Origin: Bradyrhizobium sp. CCBAU 53351
GTDB lineage: Bacteria > Pseudomonadota > Alphaproteobacteria > Rhizobiales > Xanthobacteraceae
DNA length: 64,000 bases
Direction: 5' to 3'
NCBI RefSeq assembly: GCF_015291745.1
Contig: NZ_CP030059.1
Coordinates: 5,855,501 to 5,919,500, forward strand
Positions 8,197 to 17,879 of the stretch are shown here, piece by piece; position 1 is the stretch's first letter; the number at the start of each line of letters is the position of its first letter. Below the pieces are notes generated by a model that did not search any database, was not told where the DNA came from, and was given only the letters and a program-made list of their open reading frames with translations. A program made the position numbers and the translations under genes.

Positions 8197-9045
8197 TTAC
8201 TGCGGCAGGAATCCGAGCCGCTTGGCGATGATGCGATCGAGCGTCCGCTTCGGCAGCACGCTCGCGATCAGATGCCGCATCGGGTCAGGGGTGATCTGAT
8301 AGCGCACCTTCGGGCTCGCCGCGGTGAGCGCCTCGAACACGATCTCGGCGATCCGCTCGGCCGGCAGGCCCTTGGCGCCAAGGTCCATCATGAAGGCCAT
8401 GACCTTGTTCAGCGCCGGCAGATAGGGCGAGTTCTGGTAGACGGAGAGATCGATCTCCTCGGCCTTGCTCCAGATCGGCGTCTTCACCGCGCCAGGGGCG
8501 ACGATGATGACGTCGATGCCGAACAGCATCAATTCGCGGCGCAGACTTTCGGAAAGGCCTTCGATGGCATGCTTGGAGGTGCAATAAGGCGCCGACAGCG
8601 GATTGCCGTTCTTGCCCGCGACCGAGCTGATCATCACGATCCGCCCTTTCGGCCCCTTCAGCGAGGGGTCGGCGCCGAGCAGCGGCCCGAACGCCTGCGT
8701 CGCGATGACGGGACCGATCACGTTGATGTCCATCTGGCGGCGAAAATCGTCGGCCGACAATTCGAGCACGGGGCCGGCGACCGCGACACCGGCATTGTTG
8801 ACCAGGCCAGCCAACGTCTCGCCGCCCAGCGCCTCGCGGACCGTCCGCGCGGCAGCAAGGACGGCGGCTTCGTCGGTGACGTCGAACAACAGAGGTGAGA
8901 AATTGGTGCCGAACTCGGCCGTCAGCCGATCGGCATCGACCTGCTTGCGGACGCTGCCGAAGACGCGATAGCCGCGCCCGATCAGGAATTTTGCAGTAGC
9001 CCAGCCGATGCCGGTGGACGCGCCGGTGACGACGACAGATCGCAT
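8197..9045 (-). CDS. short-chain dehydrogenase/reductase
   Basis: A 282-residue SDR. The Rossmann motif TGASTGIG occurs near residue 8, the NNAG motif in LVNNAGVAVAG, and the catalytic Ser-Tyr-Lys set in MISSVAGKNGNPLSAPYCTSKHA. The C-terminal part (about residues 200-282) is longer than in classical 250-residue SDRs and carries NSPYLPALNKVMAFM, a pattern of the retinol-dehydrogenase-like group. Substrate unknown. GGGAGGGG precedes the ATG at 9045. It converges with the membrane protein gene, with 10 bp between the stops. Confidence 0.85.
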   Translation of the reverse strand: MRSVVVTGASTGIGWATAKFLIGRGYRVFGSVRKQVDADRLTAEFGTNFSPLLFDVTDEAAVLAAARTVREALGGETLAGLVNNAGVAVAGPVLELSADDFRRQMDINVIGPVIATQAFGPLLGADPSLKGPKGRIVMISSVAGKNGNPLSAPYCTSKHAIEGLSESLRRELMLFGIDVIIVAPGAVKTPIWSKAEEIDLSVYQNSPYLPALNKVMAFMMDLGAKGLPAERIAEIVFEALTAASPKVRYQITPDPMRHLIASVLPKRTLDRIIAKRLGFLPQ

Positions 9046-9124
9046 GGTCCCCTCCCTCAGGTTCCCGCGATCATGTAGGAGGAAGGCGCCGGTGCGCAAT
9101 GCCTGTCCGCGCTTCCGCGCGGAC

Positions 9125-10216
9125 CTAGGAAAGGCCTTGCTTGGCCCGCTCGCGAAGCCGGTAGAACTGGAGCGCGGCCTTCGCGGTGCTCGGCTTCAGC
9201 CGCACGAAGCTCGCAAAGCACGCATCCGACCGCTCGCGCGTGACGTCATCGGGGCCGCCCTGAAATCTCAGCATCGCCTTGGTGGTTTCCCAGGATAGCC
9301 CAACGGCTCGCGCGAGAATGAGAAGCTGTTCAGGCTCGCCGCCGGCCAGCGCACGCTCGATCACCCCGATGGGCAGATCACACATCAGCGACAGCGCGAC
9401 CGCGGTTCTGTCGAAGGAGCGTTCCTCGACGAAACCCAGCAAGCGCGCCTCGTCGAGCATTCCCCGCGAATGCATCGCGCGAACATCGGCCAGCGCCTCG
9501 GCATGCTCGCCGGACCCCGCCCGCGCCGTCGTCTGAAGCTCATCGGAGGCCTGCAAGACTGCGCCACGGATCTGCGCAGCCCGGCGAGGATCGGCCGTCT
9601 CGAGCTTGCGCCTCACCAGCTCGGAGGCCTGTCCGAACAATTTCAGCAGGGTCTCGCGCGGGATATCCGGACGAGACCAGATGCACATCGCGAGCGCGCC
9701 GTCGTCCCGCGCCCTCCTGACGAGCGTGGACATTCCCTCGGTCGAGAATCTTGCGCCGCTGTTGCCGGCGGTCCGCGCGGCGACCTCGTCGTTGCCCCGT
9801 TCGAGCAGAACGTCGGTCACGGGCTCGCTCAACCGGCTGCGTCCGGCGATGGCCAGCAGGTGATCCTGGCTTTTGGTCCGTGCGTTCTCCGCCAAGACCG
9901 CCTCGTCGAGGCGCGGCGAGTGCTCCAGGACCGCCGCGGCGACGTCGATGGCGTCGTCGAACGCGAGCAGGCGGATCGTCCTGCTGGGGGCATCGGGCAG
10001 CCTGGCCAGCCTGCTCCCGAAGGCGGCGCGAGCGGAGCTCTCGATCGTCTCGACGAGCTTGCTCATGACCTCGTCGAACAGGTCGATCTGCTCGCCCGTG
10101 AACTTGCCCGAGCCGAACACGAAGAGGTCGGTGACGTGTCGCAGGACTTCGGCGCGCTTGGACAGCTCCTTGCTGGCCAGAGCGCCTTCGAGCTGATCGA
10201 TCAGACTGTCCTGCAT
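9125..10216 (-). CDS. DUF2336 domain protein
   Basis: A 363-residue soluble, helical protein of the DUF2336 family, whose members are common in Alphaproteobacteria and have no firmly assigned function. The sequence begins MQDSLIDQLEGALASKELSKRAEVLRHVTDLF and contains repeated helical segments (LAENARTKSQDHLLAIAGRS, then LLERGNDEVAARTAGNSGARFS). A second homologue with the same core lies at 43565-44683. This gene starts 40 bp downstream of a GGDEF/EAL gene on the same strand, so they are probably co-transcribed and may belong to one signalling pathway; that is inference from position. Confidence 0.8.
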   Translation of the reverse strand: MQDSLIDQLEGALASKELSKRAEVLRHVTDLFVFGSGKFTGEQIDLFDEVMSKLVETIESSARAAFGSRLARLPDAPSRTIRLLAFDDAIDVAAAVLEHSPRLDEAVLAENARTKSQDHLLAIAGRSRLSEPVTDVLLERGNDEVAARTAGNSGARFSTEGMSTLVRRARDDGALAMCIWSRPDIPRETLLKLFGQASELVRRKLETADPRRAAQIRGAVLQASDELQTTARAGSGEHAEALADVRAMHSRGMLDEARLLGFVEERSFDRTAVALSLMCDLPIGVIERALAGGEPEQLLILARAVGLSWETTKAMLRFQGGPDDVTRERSDACFASFVRLKPSTAKAALQFYRLRERAKQGLS

Positions 10217-10256
10217 GTCCGCCTGCCTTCATCCCGAATGCTTCGAGGCCGCCTGT

Positions 10257-13200
10257 TCAGGCGACGTGCCGCTTCGCTGGAATCGTCATGTCGAAATCGA
10301 CGTCGGAACAGGGCACGGGACGCCCGAACAGATAGCCCTGAACGAAATCCACGCCCGTCGCGAGCAGGCTTTCGAACTGCTCCCAGCTCTCGACCCCCTT
10401 GGCGACCGTTGCGATGTCGAGACCGTCGGCCAGGGCGATCGCTGAGGCGACCGCGGCCGCACAATCCCTTCGGGTTGTGCATCCGTGCACGATCGACCGA
10501 TCGATCTTGATCTTGTCGAACGGAAATCCCTGAAGAAAGCTGGCCGCCGAATACCCCATGCCGCAATCGTCAAGCACGATCGAGACCCCGAGATTCTTCA
10601 ACTGCCGCATCGTGAGGAGCTGTGCCGCCGGATTCCCGCCGAGCACCGCGCCCGAGGGGACCTCGAGCTCGAGCCGCTCGGGCGACAGCCCGGTCTCGAC
10701 CAGGGCGCACAGCACCACGTCGAAAAAGTCGCCCTTGAGCAACTGAGCGGCGCTGACGTTGACGGCGATCCTGACATGCGACGGCCAGGCGGCGGCATCC
10801 AGACACGCCTGCCGCAGAATCCATTCTCCAAGAGGCAACACCAGCCCCGCCGACGCGGCCGTCCCGAGGAACTGTTCGGGCGCCAGCACGCCCTTCGACG
10901 GATGATGCCAGCGCACGAAGGCTTCCACTCCGCTCATCGCGCGGGTCCTCGCATCGACCACCGGCTGATAGTGCAACTCGAATTCGTCGCGCGCCATCGC
11001 CTCGCGCAGCTCGGCTTCCATCGACTTCTTCGTATCGGCGGATTCGGTCATGTCGCTCTGGAAGATGCGGTAGTCGTTGCGACCGGCCGACTTGGTCGCG
11101 TAGAGCGCGACGTCGGCCTTCTTGAGCAGGGCTTCGGCATCCGAGCCATGCTCCGGCGCGAACGCAATTCCGACGCTGGTCCCGACGCTGACCCTGTTAC
11201 CGCCGAGATCGAAGGGCTGCTCGATCAGGCCGATGATCCGTAGCGCGAGGCCAATCGCACCTTCGCTCTGGTTTTTCTCGTTCTCCTGGATGATTGCGAA
11301 TTCGTCCCCGCCAAGGCGCGCCAGCACGTCGGTATCCCGAAGCGACGACTGCAATCGCTTTGCCACTTCGACCAGAAGCTGGTCGCCCGCGGCGTGACCG
11401 AGCGTATCGTTGACGGCCTTGAACCTGTCGAGGTCGAGCATCAGGACGGTGAATGTCGAGCCGTGCCGCTCGAGCCTCCGCGCCGCCTCGTCGAGCTTCT
11501 CGGAGAACACGGCGCGGTTCGCCAGTCCCGTAAGCAGGTCGTGCTGCGCCAGGAATGCGATCCGCTTCTCGTTTTTCGCGCGGTCCGTGATGTCCTCGTG
11601 GGTCGTGAGCCAGCCGCCGCCGGGCATCATGTGCCGCGCGATCGCGACCACCCGTCCGTCGGTGAGCTCGCGAATTTCGCTCGGCAGCTTCACGTTCTGC
11701 TTGCGATAGACATCCGGTGCGACGTCGGCGAAATGGGTGCCCTGCTCGCGGCGATAGTCGAGGATCTGCGCCAGCGAGGTGCCCGGCCTGATCTGGTCGC
11801 TGCCGAGATGATAGATCTCCCCGTAGCGGGCGTTCGAGACCACGATCCTCTGATCGGCGTCGAACAGGCAAAGCCCCTGGGACATGTTGTTGAGGGCGGC
11901 ATCGAAGCGGAGGTTGATGACCTCCAGTTCGGCGGCCTTCTCGGCCAGCATTTGCTCGCCGCGCCTCTGCTCGGTGACGTCCTCATGCGTCGCGACCCAA
12001 CCGCCGTCCGGCAGCGGCTTGCGCTGGATCAGGATCTGGCGACTGTTTTTCAGTTGATAGTCCTGCTGGCGCTGGTTCGGCATCCTCTGGAGGTGCTGAT
12101 TCACCGTCAGGTTCTGGTCGGCTTCGCCGCGATCCGCATAGTGCTGCAATATCCGTTGCAGTGGCGTGCCGGGCCTGACGAGTTCGTCAGGCAGATCATA
12201 CATCTGCTGATATCGGCCGTTCGATATCACGAGATTCTTGTCCGCATCGAACAGGCACAGACCCTGCGACATGTTGCTGATGGCGACGTCGAAGCGCGTA
12301 TTGATGAGCTTCAGCTCGGCGGCGTGTTCGGCCAGCAGCGTCTCGTCCCGCCGCTTCTCGGTGATGTCCTGATGCGTCGCGACCCAGCCGCCGTTCTGCA
12401 TCGGCGTACGCAGGATCGAGATGATGCGACCATCGGCGAGCGTGATGATCCGGGGCGCTCGCTGCTTTGCACCCTCCAGGAATTCATCGAGATCCAGAAC
12501 GCCTTCTGCCGTGTTGTAGTCGCGGACGATGTTGCGGAGCGGGGTGCCTCGCTGCACCTGCGCTTCCGTGAGCCCATACATCTCGCGGTAGCGGCTGTTG
12601 GCGATCAGGAGCTTCTCGTCCGCGTCGAACATGCTGAGCCCATGGGGCATGTTGCTCAACGCGGCGTTGAAACGCGTATTCGTCTCCGCAAGCGCGGAGG
12701 TCTGTCGTTGCAGCAGCGATGTGCCAACCAGGATGACGACGACGATCGCGGCGGCCAGCGGGCCGAACAGGTAGAGATGCCGGTACCATGGCTGCAACAC
12801 GTGGCTGCGGGCGTAGGTCACGACCATGACGAGCGGCAGGCCACTGACTGCCTTGTAACCGGCGACGCGGGCGATGCCGTCGACCGGGCTCGTCAATTCA
12901 TAGGAGCCAGCGTCCGACTCTGGCAGATACCGGGTAAACAGCGGGCCGCCCGCAACCGACATACCGAGGACGTCCTTCTGCTCCGGCACCCGCGCCAGAA
13001 TTCGCCCATTGCGGTGGAGCAGAACGACGGAGCCGTCACCGCCGAGATCGAGCGTGCGATAGATTTTCAGAAGGTACGATTGATCCAGCGGTGCGGTCAC
13101 GATTCCCGCAAAGCTTCCGTCGGGATTGTTGAGCCGGCGCGAGGCCGCGCTGAACCATTTGTTGTTGACGGCAGAACGATAGGGAGGCGCAACAAACAGC

Positions 13201-13646
13201 CCGCTGGCAACGTTGTCGCGGTGAGCGATGAAGTGCGACATCTCGGAAATGTTGCTGCGGGCCGGCGCGTGATCGTAGGAATGCGCGATGACCTCTCCCG
13301 AAGCATCCGTCCAGCCGACCGCGACGAGAATGGAAGAGCGCCTGGCAAGTTGACGCAACGCCGCGTTGGCCGCACCCGGCCCGGCATATTTTCCGGAGAG
13401 ACTTTCCTTGCGGATCGCCTCGGCCTCCAGCAGCACGCGATCGATGTCTTCAAAGGTCAGAGCGGCGTGCTCGGCCAAAATGGCGGCGAGGTTGGCCGCG
13501 TCGGTTTGTGCCGATGCGATGGCTTCCCGATAGCGGGTACCGAAATCAACGAGCAGCAACGCAACGATGAGTGCCGAAAACAGCAGACCCAGGATCGTCA
13601 CGGACGATCCCGGCGATCGAGCCAATTTTCGCCAAGCTTCGAGCAT
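10257..13646 (-). CDS. membrane sensor with three PAS, GGDEF and degenerate EAL domains
   Basis: A 1,129-residue c-di-GMP signalling protein. A membrane helix near residues 15-35 and another near 295-315 bracket a periplasmic sensor region. Three consecutive PAS units of about 120 residues follow, each with the pattern NxRFDxAxxNMxxGLxxFDADxxLxxxNxRY. The GGDEF motif is intact at 779-783 with an RxxD product-inhibition site (RDTD) just before it. The EAL domain is altered: EAF at 908-910, Ser at 998 where the EITE glutamate is expected, and Lys at 1083 in VAKGVE. It is therefore probably a cyclase without phosphodiesterase activity, perhaps a nucleotide-binding module. The frame is unbroken. 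Confidence 0.88.
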   Translation of the reverse strand: MLEAWRKLARSPGSSVTILGLLFSALIVALLLVDFGTRYREAIASAQTDAANLAAILAEHAALTFEDIDRVLLEAEAIRKESLSGKYAGPGAANAALRQLARRSSILVAVGWTDASGEVIAHSYDHAPARSNISEMSHFIAHRDNVASGLFVAPPYRSAVNNKWFSAASRRLNNPDGSFAGIVTAPLDQSYLLKIYRTLDLGGDGSVVLLHRNGRILARVPEQKDVLGMSVAGGPLFTRYLPESDAGSYELTSPVDGIARVAGYKAVSGLPLVMVVTYARSHVLQPWYRHLYLFGPLAAAIVVVILVGTSLLQRQTSALAETNTRFNAALSNMPHGLSMFDADEKLLIANSRYREMYGLTEAQVQRGTPLRNIVRDYNTAEGVLDLDEFLEGAKQRAPRIITLADGRIISILRTPMQNGGWVATHQDITEKRRDETLLAEHAAELKLINTRFDVAISNMSQGLCLFDADKNLVISNGRYQQMYDLPDELVRPGTPLQRILQHYADRGEADQNLTVNQHLQRMPNQRQQDYQLKNSRQILIQRKPLPDGGWVATHEDVTEQRRGEQMLAEKAAELEVINLRFDAALNNMSQGLCLFDADQRIVVSNARYGEIYHLGSDQIRPGTSLAQILDYRREQGTHFADVAPDVYRKQNVKLPSEIRELTDGRVVAIARHMMPGGGWLTTHEDITDRAKNEKRIAFLAQHDLLTGLANRAVFSEKLDEAARRLERHGSTFTVLMLDLDRFKAVNDTLGHAAGDQLLVEVAKRLQSSLRDTDVLARLGGDEFAIIQENEKNQSEGAIGLALRIIGLIEQPFDLGGNRVSVGTSVGIAFAPEHGSDAEALLKKADVALYATKSAGRNDYRIFQSDMTESADTKKSMEAELREAMARDEFELHYQPVVDARTRAMSGVEAFVRWHHPSKGVLAPEQFLGTAASAGLVLPLGEWILRQACLDAAAWPSHVRIAVNVSAAQLLKGDFFDVVLCALVETGLSPERLELEVPSGAVLGGNPAAQLLTMRQLKNLGVSIVLDDCGMGYSAASFLQGFPFDKIKIDRSIVHGCTTRRDCAAAVASAIALADGLDIATVAKGVESWEQFESLLATGVDFVQGYLFGRPVPCSDVDFDMTIPAKRHVA

Positions 13647-13807
13647 TGCTCATTTTCGTTGGAGCGGACGGTCCACCGTCGCTCCGCAATGCTAAGATTC
13701 CGTTGATCGCCGAATTCCGACCAACCACCGTAGATTCTCGGGCTTTATGCAATAAAGCCGCGAATTGTAGGCACTTGGATACCGACCCGCAGGCTTCTGA
13801 AACGAAA

Positions 13808-13835
13808 GAGGCGCACCGCGTTGGCGGTGCGCCTC
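13808..13835 (-). terminator. rho-independent terminator of ilvC
   Basis: A perfect 12-bp stem (GAGGCGCACCGC with GCGGTGCGCCTC, loop of four) is followed on the minus strand by TTTCGTTTC. It lies about 77 bp beyond the ilvC stop. Confidence 0.8.
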
Positions 13836-13911
13836 TTGGTAGGACCGGCTCGCTGCCGGATCAGTAACGCGTTAGCGGGCGCGCCGGATGCTGCTGCATC
13901 CGGACGCAGCC

Positions 13912-14946
<1,035 letters not shown>

Positions 14947-15065
14947 TCAGGGCCGAAAATCGGCCAATGGTCAGTGTCCGAAGGGTGAAATTTGCGGATT
15001 TCGGGGGCTGTCTAGAGCATTTCGGCCCCAGAGGGAAACCCGTTTCTGCATGGAAATCCGCGACA

Positions 15066-15668
15066 TCATGCATCCATGAAAACGGGGTAGAGGGAAGCCA
15101 GCAGCAGGATCGCCATCAGGATATTGAAGGCGCGGACCAGCCGCTCCGAGGTCAGGACCGGCCGTAATGCGGAGCCGAACAGGGCCCAGACCACGGTCGA
15201 GACGGTGCCGACGATCAGGCTGATCAGGGTCTGGATCGCGATATTGAGCGGGAATTGGGCGATCGCCGCATAGGCGGTGATGGTGCCGATCACGATCACC
15301 CAGCCCTTGGCATTGATCCATTGGAACATCGCCGCGCCCCAGAAGGTCATCGGGCCTCGGCCATCTCCCTCCCCCGGTCTGGTCGGACCGGACATGGCGA
15401 TCGCGGCGGCAAGATAGATCAGGTAGGCGGCGCCGGCATATTTCAGGATGGTCTGCAGGATCGGATAGGCCAGGAACACCGAGCCGAGCCCGAGGCCGAC
15501 CGCGGCGACCATGAAGGCAAAGCCGAGGACGATGCCGACGATGTGCGGGATGGTGCGCCGGAAGCCGTAGGTGAGGCCCGACGACAACAGCATGATGTTG
15601 TTCGGCCCCGGCGTGAAATACATCACGACCATGAAGATGAGGAAGGCATAGAACAGCGACTGGGACAT
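15066..15668 (-). CDS. LysE/RhtB family amino acid exporter
   Basis: A 200-residue membrane protein with about six helices and the family N-terminal pattern FTPGPNNIMLLSSG near residue 20. Members export amino acids and related metabolites from the cell; the substrate here is not predictable. The ATG at 15668 with GAGGTG upstream is preferred over a GTG at 15674. It starts just after the stop of an EamA-type exporter, so the two form a pair. Lying between the two ilv loci, a role in overflow of branched-chain amino acids is possible but is only inference from location. Confidence 0.85.
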   Translation of the reverse strand: MSQSLFYAFLIFMVVMYFTPGPNNIMLLSSGLTYGFRRTIPHIVGIVLGFAFMVAAVGLGLGSVFLAYPILQTILKYAGAAYLIYLAAAIAMSGPTRPGEGDGRGPMTFWGAAMFQWINAKGWVIVIGTITAYAAIAQFPLNIAIQTLISLIVGTVSTVVWALFGSALRPVLTSERLVRAFNILMAILLLASLYPVFMDA

Positions 15669-15675
15669 GCTCACC

Positions 15676-16566
15676 TCACGCCGTCTTCGGCGACGGTTCT
15701 TCGGGTAACGCGTTGGGCCGCTTCGCCAGCACCATGACCGCGATACCGGCGATCACGGTCAGCATGCCGGCAAGCCGCAGGGGCCCGAACCGCTCGCCGA
15801 ACACGATGCTCGAGGCCGCCGAGCCGACGAACGGCACCAGCAGTGCGAACGGCACCACCTGCGCGGCGGGATAGTCGCGCAGCAATCGGCCCCACAGCCA
15901 ATAGGCGATGCTGGTGGAGATCGCGCCGATCACGAGCAGGCAGATGAGGCCGGTGAGCGACATGTGGATCAGCGACTGGAGGGTCGGCGCCGGCCCGTTG
16001 ACGACCAGCGCAAGCGCGAAGAGCGGCACCGCGGCCGTGAGGCAGAGCCAGGCAAACAGATCGAACATCGGCGCGCCGCGCGCCCCGCGCAGCAGAAGAT
16101 TGCCGATCGCAAAGCAGACCGGAGCGATCATCAGCACCGCAAAGGCCGCGACGCTGAAATCGTAGCCGACCGTGCCGCAGATCATCAGGAGGCCGATTGC
16201 GGCGATGCCGATGCCGAGCGTCTGCACCGGCGTCGGCCGCTCGCCGAATGCGATCGCAGCGAAGCCGATCGTGAAAAGTGCCTGGCTCTGCACCACGACG
16301 CTGGTCAGCCCGACCGGCACGCCATGGGCGATGCCGTAGGCTTGGGACAGGAACTGGCCGAGGAACAGCGTGAAGCTGATCGCGATCAGGAGCGACCAAG
16401 CGACCTTGGGCTTCGGAATGAACAGGCACGGCGCCGCCGCAATGGCGAAGCGCATCGCCGTCATCAGCTCCGGCGAGAACTCGTCGAGTGCGATCCGGCT
16501 CGCCACGAAGGCAAGCCCCCAGATGATCGCCACCAGGAGGGCGATGAGGATATCGGCCGGCTTCAT
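15676..16566 (-). CDS. EamA/DMT superfamily transporter
   Basis: A 296-residue membrane protein of the drug/metabolite transporter superfamily, with about ten helices in two EamA repeats. The first begins ILIALLVAIIWGLAFVASRIAL and the second near SLTGLICLLVIGAISTSIAYWLWGRLL. The ATG at 16566 begins MKPADI; the open frame extends further upstream, but that part is not hydrophobic and is not family-like. The C-terminus is a short basic cytoplasmic tail. Probably co-transcribed with the downstream LysE-type gene. Confidence 0.87.
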   Translation of the reverse strand: MKPADILIALLVAIIWGLAFVASRIALDEFSPELMTAMRFAIAAAPCLFIPKPKVAWSLLIAISFTLFLGQFLSQAYGIAHGVPVGLTSVVVQSQALFTIGFAAIAFGERPTPVQTLGIGIAAIGLLMICGTVGYDFSVAAFAVLMIAPVCFAIGNLLLRGARGAPMFDLFAWLCLTAAVPLFALALVVNGPAPTLQSLIHMSLTGLICLLVIGAISTSIAYWLWGRLLRDYPAAQVVPFALLVPFVGSAASSIVFGERFGPLRLAGMLTVIAGIAVMVLAKRPNALPEEPSPKTA

Positions 16567-16613
16567 TGTTGTTCTCGGCTCTGCCCTGTCGTGCAGTCCT
16601 GTTGTTGTTCGTT

Positions 16614-17309
16614 TTAGCCTTGCTCGCCGGCTCTTGGTTTGCGCAGCAGATAGGTGCCGTGCATCGGTGCGTGGTAATCGGCCGAGACCAGCGTGAAGCC
16701 GACGTCGGTCAGCATCCGCTCCATCACCCAGCCGAAGGTGGAATATTCGTCCCGCATGTGCGTGACGACGCCATCGCGCGAAAAATCGTGGTTCTTGATC
16801 TGGAAATCGGCCCATTGCTCGACGTCGCGCTCGACCGCGTCCGGCATCGATGCGTAGACGATGTCGCGCAGATAGAACGTCGCGCCCGGCTTGAGCGCGC
16901 GAAAGATCCGCGACATCGCCACCGCCTTCCAGAAATCCGGCAAATGATGCAGCGTGAATTCGCTGACGATCAAATCGTAGGATTCCGGCCGATAGGCGAA
17001 GCTGAGCAGGCCTGCGGACTGGGTGCGCACGGGCGCCTTGCGATCGCGCGCGTAGATCTCGGCAAGCGCCAGCATCGCCGGCGAAATGTCGATGGCGTCG
17101 ACCTCGGCGCCCATCAGCGCCGCTTCGGTCGCCAGCACGCCGTTGCCGCAGCCGATATCGGCGATGCGCCAGCCGCGCTGGACTCCCAGCATTTTCAGCG
17201 CGGCGCGCGCCCGCAGATCGGCATCGTCGTGGGCGTCGTAGATCGAGGCCACAGCGGGCTCGATCCCCATCCGGTTCCGCTCGTTATAGTACCAGTCGCG
17301 CGCCAGCAT
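16614..17309 (-). CDS. class I SAM-dependent methyltransferase
   Basis: A 231-residue methyltransferase with motif I IADIGCGNGVLATEAA near residue 50, the acidic end of strand 2 in VDAIDISPAML, and motif IV SEFTLHHLPDFWKA. The target is unknown. It starts three bases after the ilvH stop and is almost certainly in the ilvI-ilvH transcript. Conserved coupling of an unassigned methyltransferase to acetolactate synthase would be a clue to function, but I cannot test conservation here. Confidence 0.82.
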   Translation of the reverse strand: MLARDWYYNERNRMGIEPAVASIYDAHDDADLRARAALKMLGVQRGWRIADIGCGNGVLATEAALMGAEVDAIDISPAMLALAEIYARDRKAPVRTQSAGLLSFAYRPESYDLIVSEFTLHHLPDFWKAVAMSRIFRALKPGATFYLRDIVYASMPDAVERDVEQWADFQIKNHDFSRDGVVTHMRDEYSTFGWVMERMLTDVGFTLVSADYHAPMHGTYLLRKPRAGEQG

Positions 17310-17312
17310 GGT

Positions 17313-17855
17313 TCACATCCCTTCAGGCCCGCGGCCGATCGCGGCAACGCCGGTGCGCGACACCTCGACGAGGCCGAGCGGGCGCATCAGGTCGATATAT
17401 TGATTGATCTTGTCGGTATTGCCTGTGATCTCGAACACAAAGCTCTCGGTGGTGGCGTCGATCACCCGGGCGCGGAACGCATCCGCCAGCCTCAGTGCCT
17501 CGACGCGATGCTCGCCCTGGCCGCGCACCTTGACCATGGCGAGCTCGCGCTCGATCGAACGCCGGGTCTGGGTCATGTCGACGACTTGGTAGACCGGGAT
17601 CATGCGGTCGAGCTGGTTCTTGATCTGCGCGATCACCATCGGCGTGCCCGTCGTGACGATGGTGATGCGCGATAGATGCTTCTGGGCCTCGGTCTCGGAG
17701 ACCGTGAGGCTTTCGATGTTGTAGCCACGGCCCGAGAACAGGCCGATGACGCGCGCGAGCACGCCGGGCTCGTTCTGCACGAGCACAGCGAGCGTGTGGG
17801 TCTCGTTCGGATCGTGGCGCTCTTCGATGAAGTAGGCGGATGCGGGCTGGTTCAT
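17313..17855 (-). CDS. ilvH: acetolactate synthase small (regulatory) subunit
   Basis: A 180-residue regulatory subunit. An N-terminal ACT domain starts at HTLAVLVQNEPGVLARVIGLFSGRGYNIESL (family residues for valine binding), and the C-terminal ALS_ss_C domain runs to residue 175. It activates the large subunit and gives feedback inhibition by valine. The length is normal for the family. It lies 24 bp downstream of ilvI and overlaps nothing; the methyltransferase gene follows after 3 bp. Confidence 0.95.
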   Translation of the reverse strand: MNQPASAYFIEERHDPNETHTLAVLVQNEPGVLARVIGLFSGRGYNIESLTVSETEAQKHLSRITIVTTGTPMVIAQIKNQLDRMIPVYQVVDMTQTRRSIERELAMVKVRGQGEHRVEALRLADAFRARVIDATTESFVFEITGNTDKINQYIDLMRPLGLVEVSRTGVAAIGRGPEGM

Positions 17856-17879
17856 TGTCGTCCCCTCAAATCTCTCTCG

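Noticed and set aside
11394..13706. A 770-codon plus-strand open frame opposite the PAS/GGDEF/EAL gene
   Set aside because: Antisense shadow; the minus-strand frame has complete domains and explains the region.
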